In this document: positions 1 to 7,866 of the stretch, piece by piece
Layout: each line of letters opens with the position of its first letter
Numbering within the stretch: position 1 is the first letter of the stretch
NCBI GenBank assembly: GCA_946405575.1
Contig: CAMJHP010000012.1
Coordinates: 1-61,269 of the forward strand
Source of the DNA: an uncultured Bacteroidales bacterium
GTDB lineage: Bacteria; Bacteroidota; Bacteroidia; Bacteroidales; F082
Reading direction: 5' to 3'
DNA: 61,269 nucleotides
Program-made: the position numbers and the translations under genes
Notes under the pieces: model-generated
Databases searched by the model: none
Seen by the model: the letters and a program-made list of their open reading frames with translations, nothing else
What the model was told of the DNA's origin: nothing

Positions 1-1275
1 CGTCATTTTCCTATCCGTCGGTTCAATAGCGATGCCTTGCGGTTCGAGAATCGTCCTCAAATCATCAATGGTGTAATCCTTTCTGTAATTTGAATAACCA
101 ATATCCTTCACATACAAACTATCATACAAGCTGTTTCCTGCATAGGCATTAGTAGTGCTCCCCCTATAAGTATCGCTTGGAATTTCGGTAAAGACAGGCA
201 AGCCTATATTCTGACGAATCAGCCCAATCAACATTTTATAAGGCATCAATCCTCCAGGTTGGCCATAAACGAGCTTCGACTGGTCGGTTATGTGCATCCT
301 ATACGCTTGCGTCACCGTCGTGTCTATTTCTATCAAACCTTCTTCTGCAAGCGTGTTGATTAGCCGATGATAGTTAATGGGTTCTTGCTTAAAAGTGAGG
401 TTGAAATGACATTTGGGGTATTCTTCATAGTTGACCATAGCAAGCGTTACCGTATCATAATTGGGGTCCATGCCTTGGCTCCACACATCATAAAACATGG
501 CTTGGTTGGCAAAGCCTGCCACATTGCCAAAATAAGAGTTCTCGACATAGTTCGTGTAGAACTTGTTTGACCTGTCCAAATCCTTATCCTCAACCAACAC
601 CGTGCGCATTTCAAGTCGGAAATCTTCGTTTTCGATGACTCTCACCTCTTTATTGATGGAATTGAAGCCAATGAAAAAGGGTATGGCAAGAAGTGAATTG
701 TTTGCCACATGAAACACAATCGACCAAAAAAGATTGTAGTTAATCACAAGATATGAAGCCACCAAGCCAAAACCGAATTTTTCCAAGACAGAAACGAACA
801 ACACAAATTCCTGTCCTTCACCATTGTAATTGCCCGCATGAGCCACTGCGAACACTACCGATGAAAGCAGCATAAGAGAGAACAACTTCTTTTCCCTGTC
901 TTCACGGAAACAGACGAGTATAGAGACTCCGCAAACTATGGTTAATAAAGACAGCCACCATCCAACAGCAAGAGCAAACAAAGCCATCAGAATTATTGAT
1001 GTTATGCCTGTCCATAGTTTTCCGTTTCCCCATAACCTGAAAACAAACTCCTCCATGACAGGGCCAATGATGCCAATATACAGAACGACAGGCAAAATGC
1101 CAAACCGATATACCATACTATAGATAGCATCCATCAGTGGAGTGTCAAACCCTTCCAAACTCTCACCTTTAATTATTATAATAGTAAGGCAAACCGCGAT
1201 GATGCCAAGGCCCCACCATAAAGCCCATCTAAAAAGCTTCGGTTTGTTCGTTCTCTGTTTAACAGTTCTTTCCAT
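1..1275 (-). CDS. CPBP-family intramembrane metalloprotease, C-terminal part cut by window edge
   Basis: An ATG at 1275 opens a frame without stops to base 1 (425 codons), so the 3' end lies outside the window. The N-terminal half is a multi-pass membrane protein with all three CPBP (CAAX protease and bacteriocin-processing, Abi/Rce1) motifs: EEFVFR about 73 residues in, then FAVAH, then HVANN, which supply the glutamate, histidine and asparagine ligands of this family. Behind the membrane domain comes a soluble region of about 230 residues. It has a stretch (TLAEEGLIEIDTTV then YRMHI) that resembles the DUF3738 (TIGR03435) fold, a tentative match. The gene follows the sigma factor and anti-sigma-like genes on the same strand and is probably co-transcribed with them. 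Known relatives cleave prenylated proteins, bacteriocins or anti-sigma factors; a role in processing the neighbouring regulator is inference. Confidence 0.8.
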   Translation of the reverse strand, partial: MERTVKQRTNKPKLFRWALWWGLGIIAVCLTIIIIKGESLEGFDTPLMDAIYSMVYRFGILPVVLYIGIIGPVMEEFVFRLWGNGKLWTGITSIILMALFALAVGWWLSLLTIVCGVSILVCFREDREKKLFSLMLLSSVVFAVAHAGNYNGEGQEFVLFVSVLEKFGFGLVASYLVINYNLFWSIVFHVANNSLLAIPFFIGFNSINKEVRVIENEDFRLEMRTVLVEDKDLDRSNKFYTNYVENSYFGNVAGFANQAMFYDVWSQGMDPNYDTVTLAMVNYEEYPKCHFNLTFKQEPINYHRLINTLAEEGLIEIDTTVTQAYRMHITDQSKLVYGQPGGLMPYKMLIGLIRQNIGLPVFTEIPSDTYRGSTTNAYAGNSLYDSLYVKDIGYSNYRKDYTIDDLRTILEPQGIAIEPTDRKMT

Positions 1276-1321
1276 AGGATTACGAGTTTTTAATGCTTAT
1301 CAAACGCATGATTCCGAGTTT

Positions 1322-2620
1322 TTATTGTTTAATCAGACGTTCGCAGAACGCCTCCAATTCCTCCTTCGACGACCATTCTCTCATGATCATAAACTTGCCG
1401 TTTTCGATGCCGCACATCACCTTCCAATCCTGAATTACTTCACCATCCATGACAATCGCTGTTCTATGCCCCGCAATTTCAGTGGTAAATCGATACCAAA
1501 GTTGGCGTGCCTCCGAAGTCATAAACACGAACAACTGCAGAGGGTCATTGTTAGGATATCCATGTGGATAGGTAACTGTCACACATGCCACCATGGGTTT
1601 GCCGTGCAAAACTGCCGAACTGATAGCTGGGCCTTCCGATGTGGTTTTTTTCAGCGCATAAAGCCTCACTTGTTGCACTTCATTCTCCTTCCAAGCATGA
1701 GTAGACTCTTCATCCATTCCCACCGCTACATTTGAATTCCTTGCTGTCATAAGCACAAGAGAGTCACTTTGTTGCCACCATTTCATCACAGCAGAAACAT
1801 CCTCCTCGGCAACGAGCGTATCGGCAGCGATTTCCCAGATTTCCAGTTTTCCTTCCGTCGAAAGGTCTTCCGCTGCCCGCACATATTCCTTGGTTTGCCA
1901 CATCAGAGGCAATTTCAGACGGGAGCCGACAATCGTGTAAGCCCAAACATCAAGGCCAATGAAAGCGACAATCATGGCAACGCAGAACCATTTTTGGCGT
2001 TTGTCGAAGCCCGATTTTTTATCCATCGGAGCCTCAAAGGCTTCAATTTGGCTGATAATCTCGTCGCAAGGTCTTGTTTTATAGCGGATTTCAGCGATTC
2101 CAATAACAACCAAGATTATAATCGCGATGCAAAAAACAACCATGGCCGCGCGTAAGTTTGGCACTCCTTTTCCCATCCAAGCCAAAAGAAGACCCATAAC
2201 AAGGATTATTCCCGTAGAATAATTTGAAATGGTAAAGATGGAAAAGAGTTTCTTGAAGTTTCTGGCATGGTTTGAAAGAGCCAACAAGTCGTTGTTTTCC
2301 AATGTTTTGACTTGAAGTTTTCTCGTCATCAGTAACTCAATGACGAAGCAAACCACGCAGAAGGTCACCCAAAACAGCCTTGCCGAAAGGTTGTTGTCGA
2401 GCCGCCATTTGATGAGGAACAGGCCAGAAACAGCCGCCAATGGATAGAGCACAATTTGTATCCATCTGTATCGCTTGTAGAAATCCGCGCTATGCCTGAT
2501 GGACGACTTCATCAGCCGATCGTTGACGATTTCCTGTTGGTCAAACTGCTGTTTCAGCGTTTCGTATTGCGCTTTCAGTTGGTCGAGTTCGTTTAAGTTG
2601 TTGTTTTCCTGATTTTCCAT
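1322..2620 (-). CDS. Anti-sigma-like membrane protein with C-terminal SecD-type periplasmic domain
   Basis: 432 residues. The N-terminus (residues 10-45) is charged and predicted to be helical or coiled-coil, followed by about five membrane segments (near 54-70, 80-98, 128-150, 158-178 and 212-232) and a soluble C-terminal half. This layout, and the position 12 bases behind an ECF sigma gene, are those of many Bacteroidota anti-sigma partners. The last 90 residues resemble the P1 head of SecD/SecDF: the order MTSEARQLW, then GHRTAIVMDGEVI, then EWSSKEELEAFCERL parallels the SecD pattern of an MT..GA..W helix, an AIVLDG..YSAP hairpin and a closing EEA..LA helix. SecD transmembrane motifs are absent, so this is not a translocase. 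Function unknown; regulation of the sigma factor through sensing or peptide binding is inferred. Confidence 0.6.
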   Translation of the reverse strand: MENQENNNLNELDQLKAQYETLKQQFDQQEIVNDRLMKSSIRHSADFYKRYRWIQIVLYPLAAVSGLFLIKWRLDNNLSARLFWVTFCVVCFVIELLMTRKLQVKTLENNDLLALSNHARNFKKLFSIFTISNYSTGIILVMGLLLAWMGKGVPNLRAAMVVFCIAIIILVVIGIAEIRYKTRPCDEIISQIEAFEAPMDKKSGFDKRQKWFCVAMIVAFIGLDVWAYTIVGSRLKLPLMWQTKEYVRAAEDLSTEGKLEIWEIAADTLVAEEDVSAVMKWWQQSDSLVLMTARNSNVAVGMDEESTHAWKENEVQQVRLYALKKTTSEGPAISSAVLHGKPMVACVTVTYPHGYPNNDPLQLFVFMTSEARQLWYRFTTEIAGHRTAIVMDGEVIQDWKVMCGIENGKFMIMREWSSKEELEAFCERLIKQ

Positions 2621-2632
2621 GATGATTTCCTT

Positions 2633-3121
2633 TCATTCGTTTTTTGACATTTTCACCAATTTTTCCTTGATGCGCGCCAGCCTCACCCCCACATTATTGG
2701 GCGTAATACCAATAATGGCCCCAATTTCATCATAAGAGATGCCTTCTAACCAAAGCAGGATGAGGCTTCGGTCGATGAGGTCGAGGCGCGAGATGCGGTC
2801 GTAGAGTTCGCGGATTTGCTGCGTCTTGGGGTCGTCGGCCTCGTAGGGGTCGATGTCCACCGTCAGCGGCACGGTCTCGATGCGCCGGCGCTCTTTCTTA
2901 TCCTGGTTGATGGCCGTGTTGAGAGCGACACGATAGATCCATGTCTGTGCGGTACTTCTGCCCTCGTAATTGTCGAAGCCGTTCCAAAGCCTGATGAGGA
3001 TTTCCTGAAACAGGTCGTCGATTTCGGCCTTGTTGCGCGAGAACATGTAGCACACCGTGTAGATGGTCCGCTTGTGCTGCCGCACCAAAAGTTCAAACTG
3101 ATGTTCCTTGTCGTTGTTCAT
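2633..3121 (-). CDS. ECF-type RNA polymerase sigma factor (sigma-70 family)
   Basis: 162 residues, typical ECF length. Region 2 spans roughly residues 8-75, with the core-binding and -10 recognition helices around DDLFQEILIRLW and the TAQTWIYRVALNTAIN stretch. Region 4 spans roughly 105-158, with the helix-turn-helix GISYDEIGAIIGITPNNV. It is the first gene of a minus-strand cluster: the membrane protein starts 12 bases after its stop and the CPBP protease follows. It is divergent from prfB. ECF factors are normally held inactive by a membrane partner encoded next door, which fits the adjacent gene; the inducing signal cannot be read from the sequence. Confidence 0.93.
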   Translation of the reverse strand: MNNDKEHQFELLVRQHKRTIYTVCYMFSRNKAEIDDLFQEILIRLWNGFDNYEGRSTAQTWIYRVALNTAINQDKKERRRIETVPLTVDIDPYEADDPKTQQIRELYDRISRLDLIDRSLILLWLEGISYDEIGAIIGITPNNVGVRLARIKEKLVKMSKNE

Positions 3122-3197
3122 AATGCGTTTTTCGTTGCAACGTTCATCATGTTAGACAACAAAGGTTGGGATTTATTACAAACTGAGAGATTTTTCT

Positions 3198-3205
3198 TAA
3201 TTTTG
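3198..3205 (+). promoter_or_regulatory. Bacteroidota -7 promoter element of prfB
   Basis: TAATTTTG followed by CA fits the TAnnTTTG consensus used by the primary Bacteroidota sigma factor. It lies 30 bases before the prfB start codon. No clear TTTG box is seen at -33. Confidence 0.6.
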
Positions 3206-3235
3206 CAGCCTCAAAAGACAAACACCTTAATTAAT

Positions 3236-4355
3236 ATGATCACCCAAGACCAACTAAAAGACTTATGTAAGAGGATTGATGCCTTGAGGAGGTATCTTTG
3301 ACGTCGACCGACGTACCATCGAAGCCCAAGAATTAGATGAGAAGACCCAAGACCCAGCGTTTTGGGCCGACCCCAAGGCTGCAGAGGCCACTATGAAAAA
3401 AGTGCGTGAGGTGAAAGGCTGGCTCAATGGCTACAAGGAAGCCGAAGATGCTGGTAACGATCTCTCTGTACTCTTCGATTTCGCCAAGGAAGGCGAAGCC
3501 ACAGAAGAGGAAGTGGACGAGCAATACAACGCCACCCTCCAAATCGTGGAGAATCTGGAGTTCAAGAATATGCTGCGTGAGGAGGCCGACCCTATGAGCG
3601 CGGTGCTGAAAATCAACGCGGGCGCAGGCGGCACCGAAGCCCAAGACTGGGCACAGATGCTTATGCGAATGTATATGCGTTACGCCGAAAACCACAAATA
3701 CAAACTCACCATTTCCAACCTTCTGGAAGCCGACGATGCCGGCATCAAGCAGGTGACTATGAAGATCGAAGGCGACTATGCCTATGGTTACCTGAAAGGC
3801 GAGAACGGTGTGCACCGCTTGGTGCGCGTCAGCCCTTACAATGCCCAAGGCAAACGCATGACCTCGTTCGCCTCCGTGTTCGTCACCCCCCTCGTCGACG
3901 ACACCATTGAAATCGTGATTGAGCAGTCGCGCCTGTCGTGGGACACCTTCCGCAGTGGCGGTGCTGGTGGACAGAATGTGAACAAGGTAGAATCGGGCGT
4001 TCGCCTGCGCTACCAATACAAAGACCCCTACACGGGCGAGGAAGAGGAAATCCTCATCGAAAACACCGAAACCCGCGACCAACCCAAGAACCGCGAGAAT
4101 GCCTTGCGCCTCTTGAAATCACAACTCTACGACCGCGAAATGCGCCACCGTATGGAGGAGCAGAACAAAATCGAGGCGGGCAAGTTGAAGATTGAATGGG
4201 GCAGCCAAATTCGAAGCTATGTCTTCGACGACCGCCGCGTGAAAGACCACCGCACTAACTATCAGACCTCCGATGTTCAAAGCGTCATGGACGGCAATAT
4301 TGATGCGTTCTTGAAAGCATGGCTGATGGAATTTGGTGGAAAGAAAGAATCATAA
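3236..4355 (+). CDS. prfB: Peptide chain release factor 2 with programmed +1 frameshift
   Basis: RF2 releases polypeptides at UGA and UAA. The zero frame starts at ATG 3236 and meets TGA at 3299-3301 after 21 codons; a +1 shift at the CTT codon (3296-3298) joins GAC at 3300 and continues to the TAA at 4353, giving about 372 residues. The peptidyl-hydrolysis motif GGQ is at residues 244-246 in RSGGAGGQNVNKVESG. The stop-codon-reading tripeptide at 199-201 is SPY rather than the SPF of E. coli, with the same 45-residue spacing to GGQ. The internal TGA is the autoregulatory stop (scarce RF2 promotes the shift), not a mutation. The gene is monocistronic and divergent from the sigma factor. Confidence 0.96.
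3287..3302 (+). promoter_or_regulatory. prfB +1 programmed frameshift site
   Basis: AGGAGG (3287-3292), three bases, then CTT TGA C. The internal Shine-Dalgarno-like hexamer sits at the spacing known to stimulate the +1 slip of the CTT-decoding tRNA at an in-frame UGA followed by C, as in E. coli prfB. Confidence 0.95.
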
Positions 4356-4362
4356 CCATTTT

Positions 4363-4500
4363 GTAAGTAGATGAGCATATTTAGTTTACATATTGGACAT
4401 AAGACCACAGGACTGCGAGACGCAAGACTAGGGGACATTGGCTTGTCTCGAAGTCCAGAATCAAAAGATATTATAGTTTAATTTTGAACACTTACTTATA
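4363..4500 (+). repeat. 138-bp element with terminal inverted repeats, copy 1
   Basis: Copy 1 of an element also found inverted at 58498-58635, with identical length. The left end (4363-4392, begins GTAAGTAGATGAGCAT) is an imperfect inverted repeat of the right end (4475-4500, AGTTTAATTTTGAACACTTA followed by CTTATA). The interior holds short GGACT/GAGAC runs (4404-4456). The right end contains TAATTTTG (4479-4486), a -7 promoter box facing the PepSY-like gene that starts 18 bases beyond the element. Confidence 0.7.
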
Positions 4501-4518
4501 ATAAACAACAAACAAAAA

Positions 4519-4989
4519 ATGAAAAAACTTACTATTATTACCGCTTTTGTTGCGTTGATTTGTTTTGGAACACACAACGTAATGGCTAACAACATTGAAA
4601 AGCAACAAGTCATTGAAGGAATCAATCCCATCACCAAAGATCCTACTCCAGCTATCACTGAATTTGTAAAAACCTATTTCCCAAAAGCCAATGTCCTCAT
4701 AGTGAAACCTGAATGGGATGAATACGAAGTAAGGCTGAGCGACGGCACACAACTTGAGTTCACACGCGACTTCGAATGGAAGAAAATTGACTGTGAGCAC
4801 TCCAACACATACACCGCTGTGCCTGCCGAACTTGTTCCCGAACAAATTTCCTCATACGTGAAGACTAACTTCGCCAACCAAAGCATCATCAAAATCGAGA
4901 AAAAGCGCAGAGGTTGGGAGATTGAGCTGAATAGCGAACTTGAAATCAAATTCAACAAAAACTTCGTTGTGACCAAAATCGACGATTAA
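4519..4989 (+). CDS. Exported PepSY-like (DUF2874) protein with two repeats
   Basis: 156 residues with a signal peptide (residues 1 to about 23, ending VMANN). The mature part holds two repeats of about 45 residues: ITEFVKTYFPKANVLIVKP...EYEVRLSDG and ISSYVKTNFANQSIIKIEK...WEIELNSE, each a helix plus beta strands ending in K-I-D. This is the pattern of the putative beta-lactamase-inhibitor-like PepSY-like family common in Bacteroidales envelopes. No enzymatic residues are visible; the role is unknown, with periplasmic binding or inhibition suggested by the fold family. Its promoter appears to be carried by the repeat element just upstream, and a strong terminator follows. Confidence 0.8.
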   Translation: MKKLTIITAFVALICFGTHNVMANNIEKQQVIEGINPITKDPTPAITEFVKTYFPKANVLIVKPEWDEYEVRLSDGTQLEFTRDFEWKKIDCEHSNTYTAVPAELVPEQISSYVKTNFANQSIIKIEKKRRGWEIELNSELEIKFNKNFVVTKIDD

Positions 4990-5011
4990 GGGTTGTCACA
5001 TACCGATATTC

Positions 5012-5042
5012 AAGCGGCTTGGAGTTTTCCAGGCCGCTTTTT
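5012..5042 (+). terminator. Intrinsic terminator after the PepSY-like gene
   Basis: A 12-bp stem (AAGCGGCTTGGA with TCCAGGCCGCTT, one G-U pair) with a four-base loop, followed by a T run. Confidence 0.85.
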
Positions 5043-5088
5043 GTATGTTTTTTTGGCCACAACTGTACATTTTGTTTTTCAAAAGCTG

Positions 5089-5096
5089 TAATTTTG
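5089..5096 (+). promoter_or_regulatory. -7 promoter element of cstA
   Basis: TAATTTTG followed by CGGC, 22 bases before the cstA start; matches TAnnTTTG. Confidence 0.55.
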
Positions 5097-5118
5097 CGGC
5101 AATTAAACGCAAAATCCT

Positions 5119-6576
5119 ATGATTACTTTCTTTATCGCATTGGCCGTCCTTATCCTCGGTTATTTCATTTACGGAAAGTTGGTCGAGAAGCTCTTTGGTG
5201 CCGACCCGCAGCGCGCTACACCTGCCACCACTATGGCTGATGGTGTCGACTATGTACCTATGAAGCCTTGGCGCATCTTTTTGATTCAGTTTTTGAATAT
5301 CGCAGGTGTCGGGCCCATCATTGGAGCTATTATGGGTGCGCAGTTCGGCACGGCCTCATTCCTTTGGATTGTGTTGGGCAGCATCTTCGCTGGTGCCGTC
5401 CATGACTACCTCGCAGGTATGATTTCCTTGCGTGACAAAGGAGCAAGCCTACCTGAAATTCATGGTACATACTTGGGCAACGGTGCCAAACAAATTATGC
5501 GAGGCTTCACCATCATCCTAATGATTTTGGTCGGTGTGGTGTTTGTCAACACCCCAGCAACCCTGCTCAATGCCCACTTCACCCAAAGCTGGAACCCTTA
5601 CATCTGGGTTATCATCATCATAGCTTATTATCTGATTGCCACTTTGTTACCAATTGATAAACTTATTGGAAAGATTTACCCCATTTTCGGCATCCTACTT
5701 TTAGGTATGGCTGTTGCCATTTTTATCGCATTTCTCATTTACAAGCCCGAGATTCCAGAGTTATGGAGTGGAATGCAGAACCGCCACCCCGATGCGGCCA
5801 ATAACCCCATCTTTCCTATGATGTTCATCTCGATTGCCTGTGGCGCCATATCAGGTTTCCATGCTACTCAATCACCGCTAATGGCCCGATGTATGGTCAA
5901 TGAAAAACAAGGCCGTCCGATTTTCTATGGAGCCATGATCACTGAAGGCATCGTTGCATTGATTTGGGCTGCCGCCGCCGCTTATTTCTTCGGTCCCGAC
6001 AGCGTAGTCGATGTGACAGGCAAAAGTGGAGCCGCCATCGTGGGTGTCATCGCCGACACTTGGTTTACCCCCATCATTGCTACCATTACCATTCTCGGAG
6101 TTATCAGTGCAGCTGTCACTTCTGGCGACACTGCTATGCGCTCGGCCCGACTCATCATCGCCGACTTCCTGCACTACGACCAAAAGCCTATCAAAAACCG
6201 ACTCTTCATCGCCGTGCCAATGTTCGCCGTCACTGCAGCCATCCTCGTCTACAGCATTTCCGATGCCAAAGGTTTCCAAGTCATCTGGCGTTATTTTGCG
6301 TGGGCTAACCAACTTTTAGCCACGGTCACACTTTGGGCTATTTCGGTCTACCTTGCCAAGAACAAAGGTAAAATGTGGTATCTCATCACACTCATTCCGG
6401 CTCTCTTCATGACTATGGTAACGGGATGTTTCCTCTTTGTAGCCAAGGCTGCCGACGGCGGTTTGGGATCCATCCTGCCCCGCCCTGTTGGTTATGGCAT
6501 TGGCGTAGCAATTACCTTATTGGGACTAATACTATTCGCTGCATATCTAAAGAAAAGTCAGAAAAGTATTTCATAA
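5119..6576 (+). CDS. cstA: Carbon starvation protein A, short form (peptide or pyruvate transporter)
   Basis: 485 residues, almost entirely hydrophobic with about 13-14 membrane helices. It begins with the family N-terminus (MITFFIALAVLILGYFIYGK) and carries the conserved stretches FLNIAGVGPIIGAIMGAQFG, GSIFAGAVHDYLAGM and CGAISGFHATQSPLMARC, which define CstA/BtsT proteins. E. coli CstA is about 700 residues; this is the shorter form seen in Bacteroidota and several anaerobes. Characterised relatives take up peptides or pyruvate at the inner membrane; the substrate here is not determinable. The stop overlaps the start of the next lipoprotein gene by one base (TAATG), so the two are an operon. 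Confidence 0.93.
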   Translation: MITFFIALAVLILGYFIYGKLVEKLFGADPQRATPATTMADGVDYVPMKPWRIFLIQFLNIAGVGPIIGAIMGAQFGTASFLWIVLGSIFAGAVHDYLAGMISLRDKGASLPEIHGTYLGNGAKQIMRGFTIILMILVGVVFVNTPATLLNAHFTQSWNPYIWVIIIIAYYLIATLLPIDKLIGKIYPIFGILLLGMAVAIFIAFLIYKPEIPELWSGMQNRHPDAANNPIFPMMFISIACGAISGFHATQSPLMARCMVNEKQGRPIFYGAMITEGIVALIWAAAAAYFFGPDSVVDVTGKSGAAIVGVIADTWFTPIIATITILGVISAAVTSGDTAMRSARLIIADFLHYDQKPIKNRLFIAVPMFAVTAAILVYSISDAKGFQVIWRYFAWANQLLATVTLWAISVYLAKNKGKMWYLITLIPALFMTMVTGCFLFVAKAADGGLGSILPRPVGYGIGVAITLLGLILFAAYLKKSQKSIS

Positions 6577-7082
6577 TGAGAAGGTTTGCCTTGGTTTTGT
6601 CAATCACTCTAGGACTTTGTTTTCTTTCTTCTTGTCACAAAGTGGAATACGGAGGGCAAAAAGGTAAAATTCTGCATAATAAATACGACCCCGCGCTAAA
6701 CATCAACTACATTATGGATGATGTAGAGCAAACTTGGGACACTCTCAAAATCGACCTCGATCGCGACGGGGAAACCGACCTGAGAGCCTGCTTCTTTTAT
6801 GATATGGCCAATATTATAGCCTCGAAAGACTGGGAAATCAGTGTAGCCTATGATGGTTACATCAGCGAAGCCTATGGATGGGGCAGAGAGCATCGTGTAT
6901 ATTGGGGGCATCTTTCCCCCCTTTGCGTCCGGCACATCGTCGATGAAGGCTATTGTTTCGGATGGTTGGATTGCTATTCCACCAAAGGTAGCGAAGGACA
7001 GGTAGATGCCATAAGGTTTTACCTTCGCGAAATTGCATATTGCACCTGTCCCAATTACCCGCTTAAATGGGGTGAAAAATAA
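6576..7082 (+). CDS. Small lipoprotein, unknown function, coupled to cstA
   Basis: 168 residues starting at the ATG that shares a base with the cstA stop. The N-terminus is a lipoprotein signal with lipobox FLSSC (Cys at about 20). The mature part contains a D-x-D-x-D-G-E-type acidic loop (IDLDRDGETDL), which could bind calcium, then aromatic-rich sequence with several cysteines (AYCTCPNYP at the end). I do not recognise the family. Translational overlap with cstA suggests co-expression, but a role in transport is inference. Transcription ends in the hairpin just downstream. Confidence 0.8.
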   Translation: MRRFALVLSITLGLCFLSSCHKVEYGGQKGKILHNKYDPALNINYIMDDVEQTWDTLKIDLDRDGETDLRACFFYDMANIIASKDWEISVAYDGYISEAYGWGREHRVYWGHLSPLCVRHIVDEGYCFGWLDCYSTKGSEGQVDAIRFYLREIAYCTCPNYPLKWGEK

Positions 7083-7086
7083 CAAC

Positions 7087-7124
7087 AAATGCCCGACAGG
7101 AATTTGACCAATCGGGCATTTTTC
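7087..7124. terminator. Terminator hairpin between convergent cstA operon and iorB
   Basis: Perfect 10-bp stem AAATGCCCGA / TCGGGCATTT (7087-7096, 7112-7121) with a T run on the plus strand and an A run on the other side, so it may serve both directions. Confidence 0.85.
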
Positions 7125-7140
7125 GTTTCAACGGCAGGGA

Positions 7141-7710
7141 TTACTTTGTGGCTTGCTCGTAACCAGCACGCACAGCCTGAATGTTGAGGTCGACGACCTC
7201 CTGACCTTTTTTGCCGAAGATGTGGGCAATAGCCTCTTCCACCTTTTCCATAGAGATGCCAAGATAAGGCACAGTGGCACCCAACAACACCATATTGGAA
7301 CGAGCCTTCAGCTGCTTGGCGATTTCGTTAGCATTGAAGGAAACGACATGCTCAAGCTTGCCCAACTCGGCGTTAATCTTCTCCATATCAGGATAATTGC
7401 TGATGTTGATGAACGGGTCATTATTGGTGATGACCCAGCCTTCCTTGCTCAGCCAAGGCAGATAACGCAAGGCCTCCATAGGCTCGGAAGAAAGGATGAT
7501 GTCGGCCTGGCCTTCAGGAATGACATCGGCAAAGATCTCGTCATCAGAGATGCGAAGGTGAGAGAACACCGAACCGCCACGCTGCGACATACCGTGGATT
7601 TCACTCTGTTTCAAGTTCATACCCATATTCAAGGCAGCGTCAGAGATAATCTTGGCCACCGAAACGATGCCATCGCCACCCACGCCGCATAATACTATAT
7701 CTTTTTTCAT
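7141..7710 (-). CDS. iorB: Indolepyruvate oxidoreductase beta subunit
   Basis: 189 residues. The N-terminal KDIVLCGVGGDGIVSVAKII is the glycine-rich start of the gamma-type domain of 2-oxoacid:ferredoxin oxidoreductases, followed by SEIHGMSQRGGSVFSHLR, the signature of this subunit. With IorA it decarboxylates aryl pyruvates from aromatic amino acid transamination to aryl-acetyl-CoA, reducing ferredoxin, or works in reverse for amino acid synthesis. It lies 156 bases downstream of iorA on the same strand. The gap contains only a short GGCCGTAGGCC palindrome near 7850. Confidence 0.94.
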   Translation of the reverse strand: MKKDIVLCGVGGDGIVSVAKIISDAALNMGMNLKQSEIHGMSQRGGSVFSHLRISDDEIFADVIPEGQADIILSSEPMEALRYLPWLSKEGWVITNNDPFINISNYPDMEKINAELGKLEHVVSFNANEIAKQLKARSNMVLLGATVPYLGISMEKVEEAIAHIFGKKGQEVVDLNIQAVRAGYEQATK

Positions 7711-7866
7711 TTGCTTAAGTTTTTGCTGTTTAACTATTGTTTTATGGGATTGCTTCGCAAGACATCTTTCAAAAATGATTCAAAATCTATCAAAAATTCC
7801 CATTGCTGATTCTGAATGATTTATAAATCGATTTTCTTCAGATTTCTTGGCCGTAGGCCAACCCCA

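Noticed and set aside
3299..3301. In-frame TGA in prfB as a sign of a pseudogene
   Set aside because: The AGGAGG-TAT-CTT-TGA-C context is the standard autoregulatory frameshift site, and the rest of the gene is intact.
3333..4082. A 249-codon minus-strand frame over prfB
   Set aside because: Antisense to a well-supported RF2 gene, no recognisable domain.
4404..4456. CRISPR array from short repeats of GGACT/GAGAC
   Set aside because: Units are shorter than 15 bases, spacing is irregular, no unique spacers and no cas genes.
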